Of a stretch of DNA of 59,477 bases, positions 28,638-36,533 are shown one piece after another; the stretch's first letter is position 1; every line of letters starts with the position of its first letter. The position numbers and the translations under genes were made by a program. The notes under the pieces were generated by a model. That model did no database searches. It was given only the letters and a program-made list of their open reading frames with translations, and was not told the origin of the DNA. The DNA comes from Planctomycetaceae bacterium (GTDB lineage Bacteria > Planctomycetota > Planctomycetia > Planctomycetales > Planctomycetaceae). The DNA is taken from positions 1 through 59,477 of the forward strand of contig JAGQPX010000127.1 of the NCBI GenBank assembly GCA_020426505.1, written 5' to 3'.

Positions 28638-29627
28638 GTGAGTATTCTCTCATTCTTCAGCGGATCGGAAGAGGTGTCCGTCAGCGAGGTCGTTGAAACG
28701 TTCAGCGATCCCGCGTGTGACGATTCGTTTATCAGCGGCAACACCGATGCCATGCTGACCAACAGTCGGTACGGACTCATTCTCAACCGGCACAATAGCG
28801 CTGAGTACGACAGCCATGTGCAGGCGTTGGCGTGGGTGTCGATGGAGAAGGACATGGCACTCGTCCCGGCCAAGCCTGTCGATGACGACAGTCATTCACA
28901 TCCGGGTGAGGAGGGGGTCGAACTTCCGTCGTTCTATCTGGATCGTCATGCGGTCACGAACCACCAGTACGCGAAGTTCATCGCAGAGGGCGGGTACAGT
29001 CAGACGGACTACTGGCCGCGTGAGATCTGGCCCAACCTCCTGCAGTTCGTCGACTCGACTGGGTACGCCGGTCCGCGCTTCTGGCGGAACGGAAAGTGTC
29101 CGCGAGACAAAGAGACGCATCCGGTCGTCGGGATCAGCTGGTTCGAGGCGCGGGCCTTCGCCCTCTGGTGCGGCAAGCGACTTCCGACCTCACTTGAGTG
29201 GCAACATGCTGCGAGCTGGTGCACGGGTAAAAACGGACGGGGTCGCAGCGTCCGTTATCCCTGGGGTAACACGTTCTCACCGGAGAAGACAAACACATGG
29301 GCCGGCGGACCGGGGGAGACCGTTCCGGTCGACGAGTACTACGACGGCTGCACGCCAAACGGGGTGTATCAACTCATCGGCAACGTCTGGGAGTGGGTCG
29401 CCACACAGTTCCAATACGACGTGGGGACGTCTGGACTCCGAGTGAACTTTGAACAACCTCTTGCCGAGATTCGTGGCGGGGCGTTCGACACGTACTTCGA
29501 GACACAGGCAACCTGTCAATTCCGCACGGGACAACCGTTCCTGTACCGGGCGGACAATCTGGGCTTTCGCTGTTGTCTGCCGGCCAATCAACTTCGCGAA
29601 CCTCCATCGCCCGATGCGTTTGACTGA
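28638..29627 (+). CDS. FGE/SUMF-fold protein lacking catalytic cysteines
   Basis: 329 residues from GTG 28638, seven bases after a clear AGGAG (28626-28630); a GTG at 28635 is also possible. Residues about 75-325 show the formylglycine-generating-enzyme/SUMF fold: LDRHAVTNHQYAKFIA, HPVVGISWFEARAFALWCGK, RLPTSLEWQHAA, GNVWEWVATQ, EIRGGAF and closing DNLGFRCC. In true FGE, two catalytic cysteines follow the RGG motif. Here that stretch reads RGGAFDTYFETQATCQF, with Asp/Glu-type residues in both positions, so sulfatase activation is unlikely. It may be a C-type-lectin-like binding domain. An unassigned 70-residue N-terminal segment precedes it. Cytoplasmic, no signal peptide. Confidence 0.85.
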   Translation: MSILSFFSGSEEVSVSEVVETFSDPACDDSFISGNTDAMLTNSRYGLILNRHNSAEYDSHVQALAWVSMEKDMALVPAKPVDDDSHSHPGEEGVELPSFYLDRHAVTNHQYAKFIAEGGYSQTDYWPREIWPNLLQFVDSTGYAGPRFWRNGKCPRDKETHPVVGISWFEARAFALWCGKRLPTSLEWQHAASWCTGKNGRGRSVRYPWGNTFSPEKTNTWAGGPGETVPVDEYYDGCTPNGVYQLIGNVWEWVATQFQYDVGTSGLRVNFEQPLAEIRGGAFDTYFETQATCQFRTGQPFLYRADNLGFRCCLPANQLREPPSPDAFD

Positions 29628-29672
29628 GATGTCGAACTCACGATTTGTTTCCACAACGAGAATCAACTTCCC

Positions 29673-30575
29673 ATGACGACCGCCACTTCCAATTCGCCTC
29701 GCACGAGCACATCCAAGGTGGAATGTGTCTGCTGCGAGGAGTCGTTTGCCAAACACAATCTCTATTGTCCGAAATGCCATGCGCCCGCTGAGGTGTCGTC
29801 CGTGGTGGCCGAACGGGGTGCTCCGCCGCAGTTCATCTCCGTAATTGGTCCAAGTGGCGCTGGCAAGACCGTCTACCTCGGGATGCTCCTCGACATGCTC
29901 TCGCAGGGAAAGTGTTCACTGCGCGGACTCCCGAACGGTCCTTTCTCACTCGCTGTCCAGCAGGAGACGATCCGGGCGCTTGAGCAGCAGCGATTTCCAG
30001 AAAAGACGCCGTCTGAGGCCGATCAATGGCGATGGGTGCACTGCGAAGTCGCTCCGGCGAAACGCCCCAAGCGGATCGTCGACATCGTGACTCCCGATCT
30101 CGCCGGCGAATCGATCGCCCTCGAACTGGAACACGAGGAGACCTATCCCGTCATCCAATCCGTCATCAGAAAGTCGGCCGGCTTGCTGGTGCTCTTCGAC
30201 TCCGCACAGGCGCGTGAGGATGGCCGCACGGAAGACATCTTCGGCATGAAACTTGTCTCCTATCTCGCCAAGCAGTTTCGAGGTGAGGGGCCGCTTCGCT
30301 GGCGAAGGACGAAGGTGCCGATCGCCATCATTTACACCAAGGCGGACTCCTGTCCGGAGGCGATGGAGGATCCGGAGGAATTCGCGATGGCGACCATGCC
30401 CGGATTCGTGCAGGGATGTGAACGGCACTTCGCACGGCATCGCTTCTTCGCCTCGGGGATCGTCGGCAGCTATGCGATGGGGGTCGATGGTTACGGACGT
30501 CGACAGCACATGCCCCTGCACGTCGAACCGCGAGGCATCATCGAGCCGCTCGAATGGTTGATGGAGCAGGTCTGA
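29673..30575 (+). CDS. Zinc-ribbon P-loop GTPase, DO-GTPase2-like
   Basis: 300 residues. A zinc ribbon at 18-35 (CVCC and CPKC, i.e. CX2C-X10-CX2C). A Walker A loop GPSGAGKT at 59-66. A probable Walker B/G3 in VDIVTPDLAGE, and a TKAD (NKxD-like G4) motif in IAIIYTKADSC. These features match the double-GTPase type 2 family described by comparative genomics in GTPase-associated conflict systems; this identification is from memory of the family pattern. The gene ends three bases before the next start (GAP1-like), a pairing that fits such systems. No membrane segment. Confidence 0.72.
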   Translation: MTTATSNSPRTSTSKVECVCCEESFAKHNLYCPKCHAPAEVSSVVAERGAPPQFISVIGPSGAGKTVYLGMLLDMLSQGKCSLRGLPNGPFSLAVQQETIRALEQQRFPEKTPSEADQWRWVHCEVAPAKRPKRIVDIVTPDLAGESIALELEHEETYPVIQSVIRKSAGLLVLFDSAQAREDGRTEDIFGMKLVSYLAKQFRGEGPLRWRRTKVPIAIIYTKADSCPEAMEDPEEFAMATMPGFVQGCERHFARHRFFASGIVGSYAMGVDGYGRRQHMPLHVEPRGIIEPLEWLMEQV

Positions 30576-30578
30576 ATC

Positions 30579-31301
30579 ATGCTCGTCGAACAAGCCCTCT
30601 TTACGTCAGCACTCACGCAACAGGCGCGAGGCTATCACCTCGTGGCCCGGTCTTCCGGCGTCACCGACGGCATGGCCAAGACGCTCGCCATGTGGAGCCC
30701 CACGCACGATTCACTCACGCAACCTCACTTGTCGGCTGACAGCATTAACTTCTTCCAACTCGACCAGGATTGGTCCGCGCTGACCCGCACGGTCCGGGGA
30801 GAGTCGGAATACAGCAACCGCGGCGGACTCCGGCTCGAAACGAACATCCTCGTGTTTCGGACATCGCAGTTGTCCACGCACGACTACAACCCGCTGTCGG
30901 TTGCGGCGTTGGCTCTTGCGTTGGGGCACCTGCGCCTGCGTGCCCAGGCACCACGCCTGTTGGACTCGCTACAGCTGCCAAGCTCGGCCTGGGCGACACG
31001 CATCCACGAAGCCAAGTCGGCGGATGGCGATGAGGACACGATCACAAAACTCATCAGACTGACTTCACAAAGTCGAGTCATGGTCGTCGGAGCAGAGTCG
31101 CCCAGGAAAGTCGTGGGGACTCTCCTGCAACGACTCCCGGCCGACCGGCGAGCGGGCCTCACCTTCTCGACCGGACTGCGTCCTTCACTACACCGGCCGT
31201 TTCGCGTGCAGTTCCTCCCTCAATTGAGCGAGAACCTGAGAGAGAAGATGGCCGCCGCAGGCATCATTTGCCTCGACGTCGAACGATCGCTGGCCATGTA
31301 G
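30579..31301 (+). CDS. GTPase-associated protein 1 (GAP1-N2-like)
   Basis: 240 residues, beginning LVEQALFTSALTQQARGYHL then VARSSGVTDGMAKTLAMWSP, an opening that resembles the GAP1-N2 domain found beside DO-GTPases. A second stretch (STHDYNPLSVAALALALGHL) and SQSRVMVVGAESPRKVVGTL follow. Family GAP1 proteins are usually longer, with middle and C-terminal domains, so this is a short form. It starts four bases after the GTPase stop, so co-translation is likely. Function unknown; in other genomes such pairs precede effector genes, but no obvious toxin or nuclease follows here. Confidence 0.65.
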   Translation: MLVEQALFTSALTQQARGYHLVARSSGVTDGMAKTLAMWSPTHDSLTQPHLSADSINFFQLDQDWSALTRTVRGESEYSNRGGLRLETNILVFRTSQLSTHDYNPLSVAALALALGHLRLRAQAPRLLDSLQLPSSAWATRIHEAKSADGDEDTITKLIRLTSQSRVMVVGAESPRKVVGTLLQRLPADRRAGLTFSTGLRPSLHRPFRVQFLPQLSENLREKMAAAGIICLDVERSLAM

Positions 31302-31409
31302 CGACCGCCGCTACATTGTCTCGACGGTTCCTGCTACGCTCTTGCTGACGGTTTCGAGTTGCGACATTGAGAGTCGCTGCGTCCGTTCGTCAAACAGGAG
31401 AATTGCACC

Positions 31410-32243
31410 ATGAATCGCCCCGGACGTCCCCCGCAGGACCTGCCCGATCCCACGACCAAACTCGCTGAAGGCTGGCATTGCCTGCACATCTACTACCGTG
31501 TCCGTCCCAATCCCAAGGGTGTCTCGCTCCTCGCGGGGCGGGAAGAGTTGATCAAGATTCTCGACCCCGAGGGACCGGCTGCCCCCGAACGGCTGCATCT
31601 CTCCGTGACGTCCGGACACCGCGCCGACTTCGGCATCATGCTGATGGACCCCGACCCGCTCAAGATCGACGCGATTCCGCAAGCAATCCGCATGTCATCA
31701 CTGGGCGAGTTTCTGGAGCCGGTGTACTCGTTCGTGTCGATCAGCGAAGTTTCCGAGTATGTGCCGGCCATCGAACAGTACGCACAGCGACTGCAACAGG
31801 AAGGCACCGCTCCCGACGATCCGTCGTATGCTGCGAAGGTGAAGGCCTACGAGCAGCGGCTGCCTATGATGAACAAGCAACGGCTCTACCCGGACTTCCC
31901 CGACTGGCCGGTGATTTGCTTCTATCCGATGAACAAGATCAGGCACCCGCAGGCCAACTGGTACGATCTCCCGTTCAGCGAGCGATCAGCACTGATGGCC
32001 GAGCACGCGACAAGCGGCATCAAGTTCGCAGGACGCGTCTCCCAGTTGATCACAGCCTCGACCGGCTTCGACGACTGGGAATGGGGCGTCACCCTCTGGG
32101 GACGAGCACCGGAGCACATCAAGGAGATCGTCTACACAATGCGGTTCGACAAAGCCTCAGCCCGCTACGCCGAGTTCGGCCCCTTTTACATCGGCTACAC
32201 AATGACCACGGCAGATCTGTGTGACCACCTCCGACTGACGTGA
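31410..32243 (+). CDS. hemQ: Coproheme decarboxylase (HemQ), chlorite dismutase family
   Basis: 277 residues, hydrogen-peroxide-dependent conversion of coproheme III to heme b. Y172 and K176 (YPMNK), axial His199 (MAEHATSG) and Gln212 keep exactly the spacing of the HemQ residues Tyr145, Lys149, His172 and Gln185 of Staphylococcus aureus; chlorite dismutases have Arg at the Gln position. FDDWEWGVTLW and MRFDKASARYAEFGPFYIG are typical. RBS CAGGAG lies before the ATG. The gene is 109 bases after the GAP1-like stop, so it may be independent of that cluster. Confidence 0.92.
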   Translation: MNRPGRPPQDLPDPTTKLAEGWHCLHIYYRVRPNPKGVSLLAGREELIKILDPEGPAAPERLHLSVTSGHRADFGIMLMDPDPLKIDAIPQAIRMSSLGEFLEPVYSFVSISEVSEYVPAIEQYAQRLQQEGTAPDDPSYAAKVKAYEQRLPMMNKQRLYPDFPDWPVICFYPMNKIRHPQANWYDLPFSERSALMAEHATSGIKFAGRVSQLITASTGFDDWEWGVTLWGRAPEHIKEIVYTMRFDKASARYAEFGPFYIGYTMTTADLCDHLRLT

Positions 32244-32294
32244 CCGCTCTGCTTCCCGAAGTCATTGCCGCCAGTGTGCGATCAGGATGAACGT

Positions 32295-32957
32295 TCACAC
32301 TTGCGACTGTTCGTCCGCGTCACGTCTCAGTCGTTCGCGAATGACGAGCGTGATGGCCATCGGGAGTAACACGGATGCGATCACGGCAAGCGAAAGAGAT
32401 CCCTGCTCGCTGAAGTAGGCGCCGAAGGCCGCGTATGTGACGGAGATGGCCGCGTTGCTCATCAGCACGGGCGGCAGAAAGCGTCGCCAGGACATGCGGA
32501 CCACGCCCATCAACAGCACACACGCTTCGGCAAGAATGGGCAACGCTCGCGTTACCACAAGTGCTGCCGGACCATAATGCAGCGACGACTGTTCCATCGT
32601 CTCGACGTCGACACCGCCAAATCGAATGGCGAACGGTCGTCCCAACCCTCTTGCCAAAGCAAACCCAACGATCGCGCCCAGCGACATCCCCAACCACGAG
32701 GCGAGCGTCCCCGCTGCGAACCCTAGCGTTCCGCCTGCATACGTGCTGACGCCGCTCGATGGAATCGGCAGGAGGATGTCGACAGACAAGACCGCGACGA
32801 TCAGCCAGAAGCGGGTCGCGAACGACCACTCCTGTTGCACCCAAGCCTGCACGCGTGACTCAAATCCGTCGCCAAGAATCAGGAATGGCATGACAGGCAC
32901 CAGCAACACAAGGCTGATCAGCAGCAACGGGGGAAGCAGTCGGCGCGAATGACTCAC
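32295..32957 (-). CDS. VTT/DedA-like membrane protein
   Basis: 220 residues. Hydrophobic segments at about 8-28, 48-68, 75-100, 125-150 and 165-205. The VTT signature is seen in DILLPIPSSGVSTYAGGTLG and GMSLGAIVGFALARGLGRPF, and again in LVVTRALPILAEACVLLMG. It overlaps the upstream lysine-rich gene by ATGA. Probably a lipid scramblase-like membrane protein. A second VTT family member in this window lies at 12270-13055. Confidence 0.85.
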   Translation of the reverse strand: MSHSRRLLPPLLLISLVLLVPVMPFLILGDGFESRVQAWVQQEWSFATRFWLIVAVLSVDILLPIPSSGVSTYAGGTLGFAAGTLASWLGMSLGAIVGFALARGLGRPFAIRFGGVDVETMEQSSLHYGPAALVVTRALPILAEACVLLMGVVRMSWRRFLPPVLMSNAAISVTYAAFGAYFSEQGSLSLAVIASVLLPMAITLVIRERLRRDADEQSQV

Positions 32958-33415
32958 CGGATCTGCTTTGTGAACTGGACCGCGAACTTCTGATCCCCCG
33001 CGAGATACCGGTTGTTCACCGCGAGTGCCTTGCGGATGCGTTCCACCGTTCGCACCACCGGAGCGGTCAGGTCTGTGATGATCTGATCTGGCGCGTGTTC
33101 CTCAAGCTCTTTGACGGTCCTGACCTTGAGAAACTCAAACACCTGCCGGGCTTCATAGTCGTTGCGGAACATCTGATCGAGATCGGCTGTACCCGGCACG
33201 CGTGCTCGTCCCAGTGCAGTCAGGCGCTTGGTCGACTTGCGTTTTGTCACCGTTTTCGTCTTGGTCGCCGATGACTTCTTTGCGACTCGCTTTTTCGCAG
33301 GGGCCTTTTTCTGCGCCGCCTTGCTCGTAACGCCCTTCGTGGACTTCTTTCGAGCCTTGGGCGCCTTCTTGACACGTGAGGCCGGTTTCTTGCGACGGGC
33401 TTTTTTCTTCGCCAT
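32954..33415 (-). CDS. Lysine-rich histone H1-like DNA-binding protein
   Basis: 153 residues. The first 70 are almost only Lys, Ala, Arg, Ser and Thr (runs such as KKARRKKPASRVKKAPKARK), like the tail of histone H1 or HC1-type nucleoid proteins. The C-terminal 80 residues are an ordinary globular helical domain (FRNDYEARQVFEFLKVRTVK, ALAVNNRYLAGDQ), not recognised. RBS GAGGAG is 9 bases upstream. The overlap with the VTT gene suggests co-translation, an unusual partner for a nucleoid protein. Confidence 0.75.
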   Translation of the reverse strand: MAKKKARRKKPASRVKKAPKARKKSTKGVTSKAAQKKAPAKKRVAKKSSATKTKTVTKRKSTKRLTALGRARVPGTADLDQMFRNDYEARQVFEFLKVRTVKELEEHAPDQIITDLTAPVVRTVERIRKALAVNNRYLAGDQKFAVQFTKQIR

Positions 33416-33442
33416 CGACGAAACTCCTCACGTGCTGATGTG

Positions 33443-34096
33443 CTATCTCAGGGGGGATGATGGTGTTCGGTCCAGTCCGAGCACCTGTGCGGCCTGCGTC
33501 AACTCGGAAGCGGTCAGCAGACCTGTCCCATTCTGGCGAAAATCAGATGAGACATGCCAGCGTCCGAGCAGTTCAAACATCGGCTCGCACGCCTCGGGAT
33601 CGATCCCGAAGTTCGACTTCAACTTCGCTCCTTCCTCGGGATCAACATCCTGAAACTGGCTGAGGAGCAGGTAATGACCCTCATTCGGCATACTGAGATG
33701 CAGAAACCGCAGTTGATCAGCGAGCGTCGGGATGATGCCGCTCGGCTGAATACGTGGGCCGGTGGCGAGAAAGTGGTTCGTGAAATCGACGTCCGCGTCC
33801 ACGATACGGGCGGACGACTCGCAGACCGCATAAACCACGCTCTCATCAACGAGCGTCGCCGGCATTGACGATTGACTGGTCACCTTCGACCAGCACTCAA
33901 GCAACGCACACAGTTGCACGCGGGCAGCGACGTTACGAAGGAACGGCACCTCGGAGAGATAGCCATACGCTCCCTCGCCAGCGAGCCCCAATTGCTCCGC
34001 CAGTGAGATGCGTTCCAGCGTCTCGAAGAACGAGAGCCGGAAAGCGATGTACGCGAGGTCGGAATCGGTCAGATGTTCAGAGTTGATGGAGAGCAT
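33443..34096 (-). CDS. Conserved hypothetical protein
   Basis: 217 residues from ATG 34096; the open frame reaches 34135 but the added residues (LESGSRRRQHGV) look like leader noise. Helix-rich, with motifs such as LTDSDLAYIAFRLSFFETLE and PNEGHYLLLSQFQDVDPEEG. No domain, signal peptide or membrane segment recognised. 27 bases upstream of the lysine-rich gene, so it probably heads the three-gene minus-strand unit. Confidence 0.6.
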   Translation of the reverse strand: MLSINSEHLTDSDLAYIAFRLSFFETLERISLAEQLGLAGEGAYGYLSEVPFLRNVAARVQLCALLECWSKVTSQSSMPATLVDESVVYAVCESSARIVDADVDFTNHFLATGPRIQPSGIIPTLADQLRFLHLSMPNEGHYLLLSQFQDVDPEEGAKLKSNFGIDPEACEPMFELLGRWHVSSDFRQNGTGLLTASELTQAAQVLGLDRTPSSPLR

Positions 34097-34295
34097 GACC
34101 CCATGCTGTCGACGCCGAGAACCAGACTCAAGCAAAAATCTTGAACCGATATCTGTTCTTGCAAGAACTCATGCGTGAGCCGTCAACGCTCCAGTGATGA
34201 CTCTCAGTTCTCTGACCGGGAGAGTCGCCCCAGTTCGCCGAAACTCACTTTGTGACGAGCCATGACAGAAGCCCCGCAAGACTCACGTCAGTGAC

Positions 34296-35318
34296 TCAAT
34301 CTGCATCAACAGACGTTGTCGAAGCCGTCTCTGGAGCCTTCTGTCGTGATTGTTCCGGCTTGTCGCGCTGGGCAGACAGGATCAGACCGACGATCGTGAG
34401 GATTGTGCCGAGCTGTAGCCAAATGGTGTTCGGCTCGTCGAACAGCAGCACACCGGCCACAGCCGCCATCGCCGCCTGCGAAGCGTTCAGCAGATTGACC
34501 TTGATGGTGGTCAGAAACCGGTAAGCCCCCGTGATCGCGAAGAAGGCAACCGCCGTCGCGACTCCGGCTCCCAACATCCGCAGCCATTGGTCGACCGGCG
34601 TCTCCAACAACTTGTCCAGACCGATTCGCCACAGGCTCGCACTGCCGAGCGAGATGAATCCGGTGCTGCTGAGGACTGCGATCACGGCCGACTGTGAGAT
34701 GTCACCCGTCACGCACCGACGGATCATCACGCCTCCTGAGCCGTACGCAACTCCCGCGAGACAGGCCGTGCCGACACCAAGCACGATCGTCATGATGTCC
34801 GACTGCTGGACCATGGCTGCGGTCGCTCGTTCGGTCCCCTGACTCAGTACGGTCACCGCACCCATCATGGCGACCATCGCCCAGACCGTGTAAGGCGTCA
34901 GCGGGTCGTTGATCACCAGCCGCCCGACGATGGCGGCGCTCAATAGCACGGTCGCGAACGTCAACGGAACAGTGATCGCCAGTCCGACACGGCTCAGGGC
35001 GAACTGAAAGCCGACGTTGCCTCCCCATTGCATGAACAGCCCCGTTGCGATCAAGGGAAGCACGATCTTCGCTGGAGGCAACGCCTTCAGCCCCCGCAGC
35101 GCGCGGATCGCGACAACTGTCCATGCGGTCGTGACGACGGGAAACACGCGATTTGTCGCCACCCAGATCGCCCAGTCGACGTCACTCATCGACTCATGTC
35201 CCCCGGCAACACTCCGCAGACCGAGATTCGCTGTCATGTAGGCGATGGACGAGATCATCCCGAGAATGAGCCCCCACGTCGAGGAGTCAATCGCCGACCT
35301 TTTCTGCGGTTCGGTCAT
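34296..35318 (-). CDS. EamA/DMT superfamily transporter
   Basis: 340 residues, about ten transmembrane helices in two similar halves, as in drug/metabolite transporters of the EamA family. The membrane segments are continuous (LILGMISSIAYMTANLGL, ITVPLTFATVLLSAAIVG, AMVAMMGAVTVLS, VLGVGTACLAGVAYGSGGVM, AAVAGVLLFDEPNTIWLQLG). The LFDEPNTIWLQLG end of the second repeat is characteristic. Substrate unknown. It lies 48 bases downstream of the SIS-domain gene. Confidence 0.85.
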   Translation of the reverse strand: MTEPQKRSAIDSSTWGLILGMISSIAYMTANLGLRSVAGGHESMSDVDWAIWVATNRVFPVVTTAWTVVAIRALRGLKALPPAKIVLPLIATGLFMQWGGNVGFQFALSRVGLAITVPLTFATVLLSAAIVGRLVINDPLTPYTVWAMVAMMGAVTVLSQGTERATAAMVQQSDIMTIVLGVGTACLAGVAYGSGGVMIRRCVTGDISQSAVIAVLSSTGFISLGSASLWRIGLDKLLETPVDQWLRMLGAGVATAVAFFAITGAYRFLTTIKVNLLNASQAAMAAVAGVLLFDEPNTIWLQLGTILTIVGLILSAQRDKPEQSRQKAPETASTTSVDAD

Positions 35319-35366
35319 GCGCGACTCATCTTGTGGACGGGGTTACTCGGAGGCGACTGGGATTGT

Positions 35367-36386
35367 TCACCCGGTGAACTCGTTGCCGACCTTGCGGGCC
35401 CGCTCCGGCTTGTCGAGGTTGACGCCCAACTTGAGACCGACCTCGACGAGGATGTTCCAACCGGCTGCCATCTGCACAAAGGCCGCGAGGTCTCCCGCAT
35501 CGGGGATTTGCAGCGTCGGAAAGCGAGTCTCACGAGAGGCAACCGCCACGATGTTCAGCCCGACGCCCTGTCCCAGCACCTGTTCGAACTTCTCTTCCGA
35601 GCCGGGGTCCGGGTCGATCCAGATTACGACGTCGTCCTCCGTCATGACCTCCTCGATGCCATGCACGGCGTATGTCCCTTCGAGGTAGTCCGCACACTTG
35701 CGGGTGATCTCGTTCGTCTTGAGCGTCAGTTCCTCCGCGACCCCGTCGTTGCGTCCCGACCAGTAGATGATGCGTGCATTGGCGATCCTGTCGACGACCT
35801 CTGAAGGAATGGATGTTGTGAGAGCTTCCTCGACCTGATCGGCCAGTCGATCCAGCCGACTTGCGAGTTGCTTTTGTCCGCACGCCGCCTCCAGCAACGC
35901 GTGATAGCAGAGCGCCTGTTCGATGACACTCTTGGTTGCCGCGACCGCACTCTCCTCACCACAGTTGAGAACGTATCCCTGATTGGCCAGCGACTCCAGC
36001 TTGGAGTCAGCAAATGCCGTCAAGCTGTACCGATGCTGATGCCCGGCGTCGGCGAGCTTTGAGAACAACTGGATCACTTCAGCCGTTCGTCCTGAGTTGG
36101 ACAGGGCGAACACGGCCCAGTCGGAGAGATCGTATTCCTGCGATTGGAGCCCCGCATCCGTATGCAGCGACAACGGCCATCCTCGCCTGCGAGCCGTGGT
36201 GATCACACTTTTGGCCGGAAATAATCGGCTTGACCCCTCGCCCGTCATGAGCAGCCGACCGACCTTCGCGATCGCCGCAGCCGTCTCGTCCATTCGGTCC
36301 GCATCGAACTCACGTATGATCTGCGGCACCACAAGCATGTCCCGCACAAGGCCGAAGGAGGTGTGTTTGTCGTTGTTGGGGTTCAT
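35367..36386 (-). CDS. SIS-domain sugar-phosphate isomerase/aldolase-like protein
   Basis: 339 residues from ATG 36386 (GGAA 6-9 bases upstream; the open frame continues to a TTG). Two SIS halves: GEGSSRLFPAKSVITTARRR and ALSNSGRTAEVIQLFSKLAD (GESSxL/SxSGxT-type sugar-phosphate pocket) in the first; WSGRNDGVAEELTLKTNEIT and LEGTYAVHGIEEVMTEDDVV in the second. It resembles the isomerase half of GlmS without the glutaminase domain, and AgaS-like proteins. Likely acts on an amino-sugar phosphate. The phosphofructokinase gene upstream supports a sugar-phosphate context. Confidence 0.85.
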   Translation of the reverse strand: MNPNNDKHTSFGLVRDMLVVPQIIREFDADRMDETAAAIAKVGRLLMTGEGSSRLFPAKSVITTARRRGWPLSLHTDAGLQSQEYDLSDWAVFALSNSGRTAEVIQLFSKLADAGHQHRYSLTAFADSKLESLANQGYVLNCGEESAVAATKSVIEQALCYHALLEAACGQKQLASRLDRLADQVEEALTTSIPSEVVDRIANARIIYWSGRNDGVAEELTLKTNEITRKCADYLEGTYAVHGIEEVMTEDDVVIWIDPDPGSEEKFEQVLGQGVGLNIVAVASRETRFPTLQIPDAGDLAAFVQMAAGWNILVEVGLKLGVNLDKPERARKVGNEFTG

Positions 36387-36438
36387 TGGGGGTTCCAAGT
36401 TGACTGGTTTATCAATTGTTCCTTGTGTCGTCGTGGCA

Positions 36439-36527
36439 ATGGAGAATAGAGGATTGAGAATGGAGAATCAGGTCATCTGCCTCCTGTGCCGTTATGTGTG
36501 CTCCATTCTCGATTCTCAATTCTCCAA
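36439..36527. repeat. Palindromic repeat, downstream of pfp
   Basis: Terminal arms of about 27 bases, ATGGAGAAT...GAATGGAG (36439-36465) and their near-complement (36501-36527), separated by 35 unrelated bases. The same arms, with a different centre, occur at 37813-37919. The right arm begins 7 bases after the pfp stop codon, so on the minus-strand transcript the element can form a long 3' hairpin. No coding capacity. Confidence 0.75.
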
Positions 36528-36533
36528 CACGCG

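Noticed and set aside
28638..29627. Sulfatase-activating enzyme
   Set aside because: The catalytic cysteine positions are not conserved and no sulfatase gene is adjacent.
31410..32243. Chlorite dismutase as the function of the hemQ gene
   Set aside because: The distal residue at the diagnostic position is Gln (Gln212), not the Arg of true chlorite dismutases, and the other residues keep HemQ spacing.
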